Positions 1-14,663 of a stretch of 64,000 nt of DNA are shown in pieces. The stretch is from NCBI GenBank assembly GCA_001897745.1, contig MKUH01000001.1:1-64000 (forward strand), in the 5' to 3' direction. How positions within the stretch are numbered: position 1 is the stretch's first letter; the number at the start of each line of letters is the position of its first letter. Below the pieces are notes generated by a model. The model saw only the letters and a program-made list of their open reading frames with translations. It was not told the origin of the DNA and ran no database searches. This DNA comes from Candidatus Accumulibacter sp. 66-26 (GTDB lineage Bacteria; Pseudomonadota; Gammaproteobacteria; Burkholderiales; Rhodocyclaceae). Position numbers and translations under genes: made by a program.

Positions 1-1
1 G

Positions 2-76
2 CGTCCACCGGAGAATCCGGAGAGTGAAATTACAGGGCCGCTACTTCACCGGCTCCCGTCCACCGGAAAATCCGGA
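2..76. repeat. Pair of imperfect 20-bp direct repeats
   Basis: A 20-base unit at 2-21 recurs at 57-76 with one mismatch (G13 against A68). Both copies lie in the 319-base stretch downstream of the response regulator gene. The rest of that stretch (77-319) shows no convincing gene; a 72-codon leftward frame at 30-248 has no recognisable domain. The repeat may continue beyond the window edge. No function is assigned. Confidence 0.5.
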
Positions 77-319
77 TACCCCTCCAAAGTTGATTTTCCC
101 GCCGGAACGGGAGCTTTGGAGAATGGTAAAAAAAAGCGCGCGGATTAGGCTGACCTGGCCTGTCGAATCCTGACATTAGCTGACAATTGCGGAAATCCGA
201 GGGGTACCGGCGGCAGATACGCGATCGCCCCGGATAAACCGGGCGCATGACAGTCGCCTGAAAACGGCGGCGCGACCAGGCGCGCCGGGGCGGCGATGAA
301 AATCCGCGGCCGCCGCGAA

Positions 320-1030
320 TCAGTATTCGATCCGGATTTTATCGATGAAGGCGTAGCCCAGACCGCGCGCCGCCCTGAGCGGTGAGTCGGCAGAGTCGGA
401 AGAATCCGGCGTTTCGGTGACGGATTCGAGTTTCCGGCGTAAACGGCTGATCGTCGACTCCAGACGGCGATAGTCGAAGTCGAGCGCCGGCTTGCCCTGC
501 ACCGAGGCCAGTTCCTGCCGGGAAACGGTGCGCCCGGCCGCTTCGGCGAGCACCTGCAGCACGCGGTTCTCCGCCGCGGTCAGCGTCTGCACGACGCCGC
601 CCGGGCTGCGCACCTGCCAGCGGCCGGGATAGAAGACCCAGCCTTCGTCCGGCGTCTCCGCCGACGGCGACAGGCGCCGGAACAGACTTTCGACGACGGC
701 GGCCAATTCGCGCATGTCGACCGGTTTGACGAGATACGTGTCGGCGCCGGTTTCCAGGCCGGTCACGCGCTGGCCGACCGAGCCGCGGGCAGTCAGCATG
801 ATGATGCCCAGCCCCGGCCGGCCGCGCAAACGGCGGGCGATCTGCAGGCCGTCCTCGCCGGGCAGCCCGAGATCGAGGACGAGGATGTCGATATCGCGCA
901 GCGCCAGGCATGCGTCCAGCCCCTTGCCGTCGCGCACGCCCAGGACTTCGCTGTCCGGCTGCAGGGAGAGATGGAAGACGACCTCCTCCAGCAGATCTTC
1001 GTTGTCTTCGACGACTACGATGCGTTTCAT
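320..1030 (-). CDS. OmpR-type two-component response regulator
   Basis: This 236-residue cytoplasmic protein has an N-terminal receiver domain and a C-terminal winged-helix DNA-binding domain. The acidic pair is at residues 8-9 (VVVEDNED), the phospho-acceptor is Asp53 in LVLDLGLPGEDG, and the conserved Lys is in YLVKP. The DNA-binding part (about 135-230) includes LTAAENRVLQVL and ISRLRRKLE. I chose the ATG at 1030 over an upstream TTG because GAGGAA lies just before it. It starts 11 bases after the stop of the adjacent histidine kinase, its presumed phosphodonor. The target genes cannot be told from the sequence. Confidence 0.92.
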   Translation of the reverse strand: MKRIVVVEDNEDLLEEVVFHLSLQPDSEVLGVRDGKGLDACLALRDIDILVLDLGLPGEDGLQIARRLRGRPGLGIIMLTARGSVGQRVTGLETGADTYLVKPVDMRELAAVVESLFRRLSPSAETPDEGWVFYPGRWQVRSPGGVVQTLTAAENRVLQVLAEAAGRTVSRQELASVQGKPALDFDYRRLESTISRLRRKLESVTETPDSSDSADSPLRAARGLGYAFIDKIRIEY

Positions 1031-1041
1031 GATTCCTCGCT

Positions 1042-2970
1042 TCAAAACGATTCACTGAGTTTCAACGGCAGCCAGCAGACGAACGACGCGCCCTGCGTGC
1101 AGGCGGTGTCGGCCGCGATCGTGCCTTCGTGCTTGCTCACGATGCGCCGGGAGAGATACAGGCCGAGCCCGAGGCCGGGCGCGCCGGAGCTCTCGCCGCC
1201 GCGATAGTATTTCTCGAAGACCCGCTCGCCGATTTCCGGCGGCAGCCCCGGCCCCCGGTCGCTGATGCGCCAGGAAACGCCGGCCTTGCCGGATTCGCTT
1301 TGTGCCCGGATGACGATCTCGATGGCCTCCGTCCCCGGCGCGTACTTGATGGCGTTGTCGAGCAGATTGCGCAGGACCACTCGCAGCATGGCCGCCTCGC
1401 CCTGCACCGCCGGCAGTTCGTCGGGGCAGGCGAGACGCACGCGCCGCCGCGTCTCGTCGCCGAATTCATCGATCAGGTTGAGGGTCAGCTGGCGCAGATC
1501 CACCGTCGCAACGTCGGTCATCCAGCAGCCGGTGATCATTCTGTCCTCCGCCTCGCAGGCCTGCAGCATGGCATCCATCCGCCGCACCGAGCCGTCGATG
1601 CGCTGGTAACGGCGCAGGCGCTGCTCCTCGGGCGCCGGGTCGAACAGGCGCAGCGATTGCAGCGCGGCGGAGATCACCGAGATGGGCGTGCGCAGTTCGT
1701 GCGCGATCATCGACAGGAAGCGCCCCTGGTCGTCGCGGATCGTCCGCTCCCGCTCGGCTTCGTCGAGCGCCTGCTGGCGCAGGCGGTTGGCCTCGGCAAC
1801 CCGCAGATGGATGCTGAAGTTGAACAGCAGGAAATAGATCAGCGCCAGCAGCTGGGCGCCGTTCAGCATCCAGAGATGGAACGACCCGAGGCCGAGCAGG
1901 CCGGCGAGGTTGATCCCGCCGAATACGGCGTAAAGCGAAAAGGCGGCGAGGTTGACCCACCCGCGCACGCCGTTCCCGCGCAGCATCCAGGGCCCCAGCC
2001 AGAGCAAAGCGCCGTTGGTGACGAGCGACAGGAAGATCAGGACGGCTGCGGCGTAGGTATACAAGCCGAGCGGAACGCTGAGCGCCGTCGCCAGTCCGAA
2101 CAGGCCGCACAGGCGGAAGATCCGGCTCGTGCGCGGATGCGAGATGGGCAGCTGGAGCAGGAGGTCGATGAAGAAGAACGCGACTGCCGCATTGAGCCCG
2201 CCCAGTACGCCGACCAGCATCCCGATGACCTCGCCCCCCTCCGGAAAAAGGTACTGCGCGGTGAAGCCGTTGATCGTGGCGGCCAGGCATTGCTGCAACA
2301 GGATCATGCCGCCGAAGTAAAGATGCAGGGGTTCGCGGATGAACGCCCAGGTCAGCAGGCTGAGCAGTGCCGTCGCCAGCAGCAGGCCGGACTGGAGGCC
2401 GAAAAACAGATACTCGCGCTGCACCGCCGCCGCGTAGTACGGGCTTTGCCACAGATGCAGGACGGCTGCCTGCGTGCTCGTCGTGCGCACCCGCAGATAG
2501 TAGGTGGCCGACCCGGCGGGGACGTCGAGCTTGAAGACGAAGCCGCGGTACTCGACCTCCCGCGCCGTAAACGGCAGAAGATCGCCGGCGATGCGCTCGC
2601 GCATCCCGCCCCGGCCGTCCGGCTCGTACAGCCGCAGGTCGTCGAGATAGCTCGGCAGCACTTCGAGCAACCAGCTCGAGGGTTGGTCCGCCGGGCGTTC
2701 CAGGGTGAACCTGAGCCAGTGGGCCTGCGTTCCGTAACCGGCCCCGAGATTGCCCGGCAGCTGAACGAATTCGCCCGCCCGCGCCGGGTCGGCCACCGCG
2801 TCGATGCCCAGGCCGGCCCCCGGATCGGCGAGCACCGACAAGGCGCCGTCGCCGAGAAATATCTTGCGTTCGCCCGCCGTCAGATGGACCGCCCGCCCCG
2901 CCGCCCCCGCGTCGCCGACGATGGGCAACACGAGCAGAAGTAGGAAGAGATAGGCGGTCAGCTTGCGCAT
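1042..2970 (-). CDS. 7TMR-DISM membrane sensor histidine kinase
   Basis: This 642-residue inner-membrane kinase has a signal-like N-terminus (MRKLTAYLFLLLLVLPIVG). An extracellular 7TMR-DISMED2-like sensing domain follows (about 30-175, with HWLRFTLERP), then seven membrane helices (about 185-385) and HisKA plus HATPase domains. The H box is AHELRTP (His near residue 423), the N box is LLDNAIKYAPG, and the G boxes are DRGPGLPPE and GLGLGLYLSRR. The DISM class is thought to sense small or carbohydrate-like ligands; the signal here is unknown. The ATG at 2970 is preferred to a TTG at 2991. It is the upstream partner of the OmpR-type regulator. Confidence 0.9.
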   Translation of the reverse strand: MRKLTAYLFLLLLVLPIVGDAGAAGRAVHLTAGERKIFLGDGALSVLADPGAGLGIDAVADPARAGEFVQLPGNLGAGYGTQAHWLRFTLERPADQPSSWLLEVLPSYLDDLRLYEPDGRGGMRERIAGDLLPFTAREVEYRGFVFKLDVPAGSATYYLRVRTTSTQAAVLHLWQSPYYAAAVQREYLFFGLQSGLLLATALLSLLTWAFIREPLHLYFGGMILLQQCLAATINGFTAQYLFPEGGEVIGMLVGVLGGLNAAVAFFFIDLLLQLPISHPRTSRIFRLCGLFGLATALSVPLGLYTYAAAVLIFLSLVTNGALLWLGPWMLRGNGVRGWVNLAAFSLYAVFGGINLAGLLGLGSFHLWMLNGAQLLALIYFLLFNFSIHLRVAEANRLRQQALDEAERERTIRDDQGRFLSMIAHELRTPISVISAALQSLRLFDPAPEEQRLRRYQRIDGSVRRMDAMLQACEAEDRMITGCWMTDVATVDLRQLTLNLIDEFGDETRRRVRLACPDELPAVQGEAAMLRVVLRNLLDNAIKYAPGTEAIEIVIRAQSESGKAGVSWRISDRGPGLPPEIGERVFEKYYRGGESSGAPGLGLGLYLSRRIVSKHEGTIAADTACTQGASFVCWLPLKLSESF

Positions 2971-3256
2971 GGGGCGGGAGAATAAACGCAAACGACATCC
3001 GAAGACGAGAGCGCGGCATCCAAATTTTCACGAAAGCAAACGCACATCGCGTGCCGGCAGGCTATCAGGACTTGACGCGCGCGCCCGATTCCGGCCCGCC
3101 GGGGCAAACCGGCGTGCGTGTTAGCATCCGGGTCGAAGCCGCGCCGCCATGAGCGCCCGGCACGCGCTTCCGACGCCCCGGCATGCACCGGTCGGCGCTG
3201 AAAACAAAAGGGAAAAACCGGGATGGGAACACGGAACATGCAAAAGCTCTGGGCAA
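2971..3256. other. Intergenic region upstream of the kinase gene
   Basis: This gap lies between the kinase start and the tRNA-Ser terminator. It should contain the leftward promoter of the two-component operon. I see no strong -35/-10 pair, no conserved reading frame and no repeat in it. Confidence 0.4.
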
Positions 3257-3281
3257 CAAAAAAGCGCCCCGAAAGGCGCTT
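3257..3281 (-). terminator. Rho-independent terminator of tRNA-Ser
   Basis: On the minus strand a 7-bp perfect stem (3262-3268 with 3275-3281) has a 6-base loop and is followed by a T run (plus-strand A's at 3258-3263). It lies about 15 bases past the tRNA CCA end. Confidence 0.85.
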
Positions 3282-3295
3282 GTTTGTTGAATGCT

Positions 3296-3383
<88 letters not shown>

Positions 3384-3419
3384 GTCGGGGCCGAATTCTA
3401 GCACAAGTTAAAATAAGCG

Positions 3420-7524
<4,105 letters not shown>

Positions 7525-7530
7525 CGGAAA

Positions 7531-8142
7531 TCATTCACCGATCACGTCGGCGCCCGCCGGCGGCGTGAAGCGGAAGAGCGTCGGCGCAAGCGTCGGATTG
7601 CGTTCGAGCCTGGCGAAGAGCAGCGAGGTCGTCTGCCCGAAGTTGTCGAACAGCTCCATCGCCTTCAGCTCGTTGCCGGCAAAGCCGAGGCGCACTTTTT
7701 CGAAGCCGCTGTCCGGCGTCTTGGGAAGCGCCTCGACCCACTCGTAGCCTTCGCTCTCGCCGCCTTCGCGCAGGGTGAAGTTCTTCTCCAGGGTGTTGTC
7801 GCCGGCGAGCAGCGCCGCCGGCGTGCCACCGAGCGCCGCGCCGACCTTGCGCACCGTCACCTGGCGCAGTTCGGGATCGTAGATCCAGACCTTCTCGCCG
7901 TCGCCGACCAGCAGCTGGCTGTAGGGCTTCTCGATCTGCCAGCGGAACTTGCCGGGGCGCGCGAACATCATGACGCCGGTCGACTGCTGCGGCTTGCGGC
8001 CGTTCTTGGCGACGACGATCTGCGCGAAATCGGCGCGCAGCGTCTTCGTCGTATCGAGAAAACGGTGCAGCTTGTCGATGCCGCCGGCGTGCACGAACTG
8101 GGCGGCGAGCAGACAGCCCGCCGCGAAAACGAAACGCCGCAT
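7531..8142 (-). CDS. lolA: Outer-membrane lipoprotein carrier protein LolA
   Basis: This 203-residue periplasmic chaperone takes lipoproteins from LolCDE and passes them to LolB at the outer membrane. A signal peptide ([20 protein letters not shown]) precedes the LolA fold. Family landmarks are TLRADFAQIV near the N-terminus and GKFRWQIEKPYSQLLVGDG. The ATG at 8142 shares one base with the ftsK stop (TGATG), so the two are translationally coupled. Confidence 0.95.
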   Translation of the reverse strand: MRRFVFAAGCLLAAQFVHAGGIDKLHRFLDTTKTLRADFAQIVVAKNGRKPQQSTGVMMFARPGKFRWQIEKPYSQLLVGDGEKVWIYDPELRQVTVRKVGAALGGTPAALLAGDNTLEKNFTLREGGESEGYEWVEALPKTPDSGFEKVRLGFAGNELKAMELFDNFGQTTSLLFARLERNPTLAPTLFRFTPPAGADVIGE

Positions 8143-10454
8143 CAGTTTTCCTCCTTGCGCGCCAGCACTTCGCGGCCGCCGCGTCCATCCATCGCCGAGA
8201 CCAGCCCGGCCTTTTCCATCGCTTCGATGAGGCGTGCTGAACGGTTGTAGCCGATGCGCAGATGGCGCTGCACGAGTGAGATCGACGCGCGGCGGTTCTT
8301 CAGCACGACCTCGACGGCCTGGTCGTAGAGCGGATCGGATTCGGCGTCGCCGCCTTCGCCATCGCCGCCGCCACCTTCCTCGTCGTCGCCGCCGGCGCCG
8401 GTCAGCACGCCCTCGACGTAGTCCGGCGCGCCGGCCTTCTTCAGGTAATCGACGACGTGGTGCACTTCCTCGTCGGCGACGAAGGCGCCGTGCACGCGCG
8501 TCGGATAGCCGGTGCCCGGCGCCAGGTAGAGCATGTCGCCCTGGCCGAGCAGCGCCTCGGCGCCCATCTGGTCGAGAATCGTGCGCGAGTCGATCTTCGA
8601 CGACACCTGGAAGGAGATGCGCGTCGGGATGTTGGCCTTGATCAGGCCGGTGATCACGTCGACCGACGGGCGCTGCGTCGCCAGCACGAGGTGGATGCCC
8701 GACGCGCGCGCTTTCTGCGCGAGGCGCGCGATCAGTTCCTCGACCTTCTTGCCGGCGACCATCATCAGGTCGGCCAGTTCGTCGATGACGACGACGATGT
8801 GCGGCATGGTCAGCAGCGGCTCGGGCGTTTCCGGCGTCAGCGACAGCGGATTGGGCAGCTTTTCGCCGGCCTTCTCGGCGTCCTTGATGCGGTGGTTGAG
8901 GCCGGCGATGTTGCGCACGCCCATCGCCGACATCAGCTTGTAGCGCTTCTCCATCTCGGCGACGCACCACGACAGCGCGTTGGCCGCCTGCTTCATGTCG
9001 ACGACGACCGGCGCCAGCAGGTGCGGGATGCCTTCGTAGATCGACAGTTCGAGCATCTTGGGATCGACCAGGATGAGGCGCACCTTCTCCGGCTCGGATT
9101 TATAGAGCAGCGACAGGATCATCGCGTTGATGCCGACCGACTTGCCCGAACCGGTGGTGCCGGCGACCAGCACGTGCGGCATCTTGCCGAGGTCGGCGAC
9201 CACCGGCTGGCCGCCGATGTCCTTGCCGAGCGTGACGGTGAGCGGCGACGCCATGTCGTGATAGGCCTTGCTCGAAATGATTTCCGAGAGGCGCACCGTC
9301 TGCCGCTTCGGGTTGGGCAGTTCGAGCGCCATGCACGATTTGCCGGGCACCGTTTCGACGACGCGGATCGACACCAGCGACAGCGCGCGCGCCAGATCCT
9401 TGGCCAGATTGACGATCTGCGAGCCCTTCACGCCGACCGCCGGTTCGATCTCGTAGCGCGTGATGACCGGCCCCGGATAGGCCGCCAGCACCTGCACCTG
9501 GACGCCGAAATCGGCGAGCTTGCGTTCGATCAGACGGGACGTGAATTCGAGGGTTTCCGCGCTCACCGTGTCGGTCTGCGCCGGCGCCGGTTCGAGCAGG
9601 TGCAGCGGCGGCAGGAGGCCGCCCTCGACCGCCTCGGGGAAGAGCGGCGTCTGCCGCTCGCGCTCGATGCGCTTCTCGACCTTGGCGGGCGGCGGCGCGA
9701 TCGGCTCGGGGCGCTCGATGATGATCGGCTCGTGCGTCTCGACACGCTTCTTCTCGACTTCGACGACGGCCTCGCGCTCGCGCGCGATTTCGCGGCCGAT
9801 GCGCCGGTCCTGCCAGCGTTCGACCGCATTGCGCGCGCCGCTCCAGCTCACCTCGAGCAGGGCGCCGAAGCGCTCGGCCGCGGTGATCCACGAGATGCCG
9901 GAAAAAACGCTCCAGCCGAGGGCGAGCGCGGCAAGCAGGAAGAGCGTCGCGCCGGTATAGCCGAGGAAGCGGACGGCCAGCGCGCCGAGCTCGATGCCGA
10001 GCATGCCGCCCGGCGCCAGCGGCAAGGCCGCCTTGAGCGTGTAGAAGCGCAGCGCCTCGAGGCTGCTGCTGGCGACCAGGACGACGAGGAAACCGGCCAG
10101 CGCGATGAAGAGCGGTCGGCGGTCGGCCGTGCGCAGCCCGTCGAGCCGGCGATAGCCCCACCAGACGAGGGCGACGAAGAGGACGATCCACCACCAGGCG
10201 GAAAGGCCGAACAGGTAGAGCATCAGATCGGCCAGCCAGGCGCCGGCGCGGCCGGCCGGATTGTGCAGGGCGCCGGTCTGCACCGCGTGCGACCAGCCCG
10301 GATCGGCCCGGTGGTAGCCCGAGAGGGCGAGCGCGAGAAAGCCGGCGAGCGCGACGAGCGCCAGCCAGCGCGATTCCTGCAACAGGACGGCGATCTTCTC
10401 GGGAAGCGGGCTGGAGGAATCAGCCTTGGCGGTGGATTTATGCAGCAGGGCCAT
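8142..10454 (-). CDS. ftsK: DNA translocase FtsK
   Basis: This 770-residue division-septum DNA pump drives chromosome-dimer resolution and terminus segregation. Four or five membrane helices occupy about residues 25-190. A short linker is followed by the alpha/beta motor (about 290-690) with Walker [15 protein letters not shown] and Walker B-like [11 protein letters not shown], then an acidic Gly/Asp/Glu-rich tract. A winged-helix gamma domain (about 700-765, [20 protein letters not shown]) should read KOPS sites. It is shorter than E. coli FtsK because the long Pro/Gln linker is absent, as in most beta-proteobacterial homologues. Confidence 0.97.
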   Translation of the reverse strand: MALLHKSTAKADSSSPLPEKIAVLLQESRWLALVALAGFLALALSGYHRADPGWSHAVQTGALHNPAGRAGAWLADLMLYLFGLSAWWWIVLFVALVWWGYRRLDGLRTADRRPLFIALAGFLVVLVASSSLEALRFYTLKAALPLAPGGMLGIELGALAVRFLGYTGATLFLLAALALGWSVFSGISWITAAERFGALLEVSWSGARNAVERWQDRRIGREIAREREAVVEVEKKRVETHEPIIIERPEPIAPPPAKVEKRIERERQTPLFPEAVEGGLLPPLHLLEPAPAQTDTVSAETLEFTSRLIERKLADFGVQVQVLAAYPGPVITRYEIEPAVGVKGSQIVNLAKDLARALSLVSIRVVETVPGKSCMALELPNPKRQTVRLSEIISSKAYHDMASPLTVTLGKDIGGQPVVADLGKMPHVLVAGTTGSGKSVGINAMILSLLYKSEPEKVRLILVDPKMLELSIYEGIPHLLAPVVVDMKQAANALSWCVAEMEKRYKLMSAMGVRNIAGLNHRIKDAEKAGEKLPNPLSLTPETPEPLLTMPHIVVVIDELADLMMVAGKKVEELIARLAQKARASGIHLVLATQRPSVDVITGLIKANIPTRISFQVSSKIDSRTILDQMGAEALLGQGDMLYLAPGTGYPTRVHGAFVADEEVHHVVDYLKKAGAPDYVEGVLTGAGGDDEEGGGGDGEGGDAESDPLYDQAVEVVLKNRRASISLVQRHLRIGYNRSARLIEAMEKAGLVSAMDGRGGREVLARKEEN

Positions 10455-10539
10455 CAGTAGAACCGGGACAAAACGCGATTATAGCCGGCAACGCCGGACG
10501 CGCCGGCGCGCGCGCGGAAAAGTCGGCGCGCGGCGCGCC

Positions 10540-11214
10540 TCAGTCCTGCTTGAGGACAATGCGCCCCTCTTCGACGCGGATATAACCGCTCGTCTCGAGG
10601 TCCTTCATGACCCGGCTGACCATCTCGCGCGAGGCGCCGATCATCTTCGCCATGTCCTGCTTGGTCAGCTTGCGCCGGACCACGCGACGGCCGCCCTCGA
10701 CTTCGGAGAATTCGAGCAGGAGCTTGGCGACCCGGCCGTAGACGTCCATCAGCGCCAGGCTTTCGATCTTGCGGTCGGCATCGCGCAGGCGATGCACGAG
10801 GCTCTTCATGATGTTCAGGCAGAGATCGAAATTGTCGGCCAGGCAACGCGTGAAATCGTTCTTGCCGATCACCAGCAGTTCGCACGCTTCGTTGGCCACC
10901 ACGTCGGCCGAGCGCGGGCTGCCGTCGATCAGGCCCATCTCGCCGAAGAACTCGCCCGGGCCGAGCAGCGTGATGATGACTTCGCGCCCCTCTTCGTCGC
11001 TGTTCAGCACCTTGGCGCTGCCGCTGACGATCACGTAGAGCGAATCGGTGCTGTCGCCGGAATGGACGATCGTCGTATGGCGCGCCACCTTGCGGTGCAG
11101 CGCCACTTTCGCGATCTGCTCGAGCTGCGTGTCGGGTACCCCGGCAAACATCGGGATGCTGTGCAGCATGACCAGACTCGGCCCTTTCTTACCCAGTTCC
11201 TTTTCCGTATGCAT
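10540..11214 (-). CDS. Crp/Fnr-family transcriptional regulator
   Basis: This 224-residue regulator has a cyclic-nucleotide-binding-type beta-barrel (about 18-130, with GPGEFFGEMGLIDGSPRSA), a dimerisation helix and a Crp-type HTH (about 165-218). The recognition helix is SREMVSRVMKDLE. It lacks the N-terminal cysteine cluster of Fnr, so it is not a [4Fe-4S] oxygen sensor; a cyclic nucleotide or other small ligand is possible. It sits where lrp lies in E. coli, between trxB and ftsK. Its upstream region is shared with the divergent trxB gene. Confidence 0.9.
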   Translation of the reverse strand: MHTEKELGKKGPSLVMLHSIPMFAGVPDTQLEQIAKVALHRKVARHTTIVHSGDSTDSLYVIVSGSAKVLNSDEEGREVIITLLGPGEFFGEMGLIDGSPRSADVVANEACELLVIGKNDFTRCLADNFDLCLNIMKSLVHRLRDADRKIESLALMDVYGRVAKLLLEFSEVEGGRRVVRRKLTKQDMAKMIGASREMVSRVMKDLETSGYIRVEEGRIVLKQD

Positions 11215-11265
11215 GGGGTCTTCTTTCTCTCGATGAAGTTATTTTTTTCAATGGCTTGCGAATCG

Positions 11266-12325
<1,060 letters not shown>

Positions 12326-12388
12326 GGGCGCCCACGGCCCGGAGCGCGCCGACCGGCGCCTTCCGGGCCGGCCCCCGGCCTTGCCGCC

Positions 12389-12970
12389 ATGCCTCCGCGG
12401 CATCCGCCCGCCCCGCCCCCGCACGCTCCGGAAGATCCGGACGATCTCGCCGCCTTTCGCGCGGCGGTCGCCGACGCCAGACCCCTGCGCCAGAGCAACC
12501 GCTTCGTCCACGAAGCGGCCAAGCCCCGCCCGCATCCGCGCCAGCGCGAAATCGACGAAGCCGCGGCAATCGTCGAATCGCTGCACGGCCCGCTCGCCAT
12601 CGACGACCTGCTCGGCCTCGACGACGCCGACTCCTTCGCGCGCGCCGGCCTGCCGCGTACCGTGCTGCGCGACCTGCGGCGCGGCCGCTGGTCGATCCAG
12701 AAGCACGTCGACCTGCACGGCATGAACCGCCACGAGGCCCACGCCGCGGTCAGCGTCTTCCTCGCCGAAGCGCTCGCCGAGGGCAAGCGCTGCCTGCGCA
12801 TCGTGCACGGGCGCGGCCACGGTTCGCCGGGCCGCACCGGCATCCTGCGCCAGCTCGTCAAGGCCTGGCTGACGCGCAGCAAGGACGTGCTCGCCTTCTG
12901 CCACGCGCCGCCGCGCGACGGCGGCGAAGGCGCACTGTGGGTCTTGCTGCGCGGCCCGTCCGGCCGCTGA
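12389..12970 (+). CDS. Smr-domain protein
   Basis: This 193-residue protein has a Smr (small MutS-related) domain in its C-terminal half. The landmark is VDLHGMNRHEAHAAVSVFL at about residue 108, followed by LRIVHGRGHGS and GALWVLLRG. Smr domains bind or nick nucleic acids, and recent work on other members links them to cleavage of mRNA at collided ribosomes. The N-terminal 60 residues are rich in Pro and Arg and start at an ATG with a poor ribosome site. It lies 63 bases after trxB and may be co-transcribed with it. Confidence 0.88.
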   Translation: MPPRHPPAPPPHAPEDPDDLAAFRAAVADARPLRQSNRFVHEAAKPRPHPRQREIDEAAAIVESLHGPLAIDDLLGLDDADSFARAGLPRTVLRDLRRGRWSIQKHVDLHGMNRHEAHAAVSVFLAEALAEGKRCLRIVHGRGHGSPGRTGILRQLVKAWLTRSKDVLAFCHAPPRDGGEGALWVLLRGPSGR

Positions 12971-13299
12971 ACGCGGCCGCGACGCCCGCCACGCGCTAAA
13001 CCGCCTCACTCCGACCCGGGCCTCGCCCGACGGCGGCGCGTTCGAGTTCCCGAACGCGCCGCGGCGCCGGCATTCGGAAAACCGTTTCCCGCGCTCCTCT
13101 TCGATTCCGGACACATCGCAAAAAGCCCTTGCGCGTCATGCGCTTGCACGGAAGCGGGGCGCGCCCCTCCGCCTGGCACGGGAAATGCGATACCCGGGGC
13201 AGTTCAATCGCCCGCCCCTGCCCGATGCCGCCCCGCGGACGGCGCCCCGGGGACACGCCGGGCGACCGCGGAACTCAACTTTGCACGGGAGCTCGCAAG
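12971..13299. other. Intergenic region with a perfect inverted repeat
   Basis: No gene is seen here. A 10-bp perfect inverted repeat (13035-13044 with 13051-13060, 6-base loop) could form a stable hairpin after the Smr gene but has no T run. The last 20 bases carry GGGAGC, a good ribosome site for the next gene. Confidence 0.5.
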
Positions 13300-14622
13300 A
13301 TGAAGCGCATCAAATTCACCACCTGGATCCTGATCGCCATGGTCCTCGGCGTTCTGGTCGGCTATCTATGCCACGCCCAGGCGCCGAGCCCCGAGGCGGC
13401 GAAGGAAATCGCCGGCTATTTCAGCATCGTCACCGACATCTTCCTGCGCCTGATCAAGATGATCATCGCCCCGCTCGTCTTCGCGACCATCGTCGGCGGC
13501 ATCGCCGGCATGGGCAACGCCAAGGAAGTCGGCCGCATCGGGCTCAAGGCGCTGGCCTGGTTCCTCAGCGCCTCCTTCGTCTCGCTGCTGCTCGGCCTGA
13601 TCCTCGCCGACCTGTTCCAGCCCGGCGTCGGCCTCAACCTGCCGCTTCCCGACGCGGGCGCCGCGACCCACCTGAAGACCGGCGCGCTCAATCTGAAGGA
13701 CTTCGTCGCGCAGATCTTCCCGAAGAGCTTCTTCGAGGCGATGGCCCAGAACGCCATCCTGCAGATTCTCGTCTTCGCCATCTTCTTCGGCTTCGCCCTC
13801 GCCTCGATCCGCGACGAGACCGCCAACACCATGGTGCGCATGATCGACGACCTGACCAAGGCGATGCTGCGCGTCACCGACTACGTGATGCGCTTCGCGC
13901 CCTTCGCCATCTTCGCCGCGATCGCCGCCGCGATCACCGTGCAGGGCCTCGGCGTGCTCGTCACCTACGGCAGGTTCATGGGCAGCTTCTACGCCGCGCT
14001 GCTGGTCCTCTGGGGCGTGCTGATCCTCGGCGGCTTCCTCTTCCTCGGCAAGAGCACCTTCCGCCTGCTGCGCCTGATCCGCGAGCCGATGGTCCTCGCC
14101 TTCTCGACCGCCAGCAGCGAATCCGCCTATCCGCGCACCATGGCGCAGCTCGAGAAATTCGGCGTACGCGACAAGGTCACCGGGCTGGTGCTGCCGCTCG
14201 GCTACTCGTTCAACCTCGACGGCTCGATGATCTACATGACCTTCGCCGCGCTGTTCATCGCCCAGGTCTACGGCGTCGAGCTCAGCCTGTCTCAGCAGAT
14301 CACCATGCTGCTCGTGCTGATGGTGTCGAGCAAGGGCATCGCCGGCGTGCCGCGCGCCTCGCTGGTCGTGATCGCAGCCGTGCTGCCGATGTACGGCCTG
14401 CCGGAAGCCGGCCTGCTGCTGATCATGGGCGTCGACCACTTCCTCGACATGGGCCGCTCGGCGACCAACGTGCTCGGCAACAGCCTGGCCACCGCCGTCG
14501 TCGCCCGCCTCGAAGGTGAGCTCACGCCGCAAGCGGAAGAGGACACGGCGCCGGATGCAGCCGCAGACAGCGCCCTGCCCGATCTCGCCGCCCCGGCGCT
14601 GGCGGCGAAGCAGGCCGCCTGA
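13300..14622 (+). CDS. Dicarboxylate/amino acid:cation symporter (DAACS family)
   Basis: This 440-residue inner-membrane secondary transporter belongs to the GltP/DctA family, which takes up glutamate, aspartate or C4-dicarboxylates with H+ or Na+. The first helix is WILIAMVLGVLVGYL. Family motifs are the serine-rich STASSESAYPRT re-entrant loop, YSFNLDGSMIYMTFA, SSKGIAGVPRAS and DHFLDMGRSATNVLGNSLA. The start at 13300 has a ribosome site; an upstream extension was rejected because it is Arg/Pro-rich and lacks membrane character. The following glutamate-type binding protein suggests an acidic amino-acid substrate. Confidence 0.92.
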   Translation: MKRIKFTTWILIAMVLGVLVGYLCHAQAPSPEAAKEIAGYFSIVTDIFLRLIKMIIAPLVFATIVGGIAGMGNAKEVGRIGLKALAWFLSASFVSLLLGLILADLFQPGVGLNLPLPDAGAATHLKTGALNLKDFVAQIFPKSFFEAMAQNAILQILVFAIFFGFALASIRDETANTMVRMIDDLTKAMLRVTDYVMRFAPFAIFAAIAAAITVQGLGVLVTYGRFMGSFYAALLVLWGVLILGGFLFLGKSTFRLLRLIREPMVLAFSTASSESAYPRTMAQLEKFGVRDKVTGLVLPLGYSFNLDGSMIYMTFAALFIAQVYGVELSLSQQITMLLVLMVSSKGIAGVPRASLVVIAAVLPMYGLPEAGLLLIMGVDHFLDMGRSATNVLGNSLATAVVARLEGELTPQAEEDTAPDAAADSALPDLAAPALAAKQAA

Positions 14623-14663
14623 GCGACGCCGCTCCCGCCCCGGTGAACGCAAAAGGAAAATCC

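Noticed and set aside
30..248. 72-codon leftward frame at the window start
   Set aside because: It is Arg/Pro-rich, has no domain, and overlaps the direct repeats. Composition fits chance in GC-rich DNA.
1129..2943. 604-codon rightward frame antisense to the histidine kinase
   Set aside because: It is a shadow of the kinase gene: low-complexity His/Arg/Gln/Glu composition and no domain.
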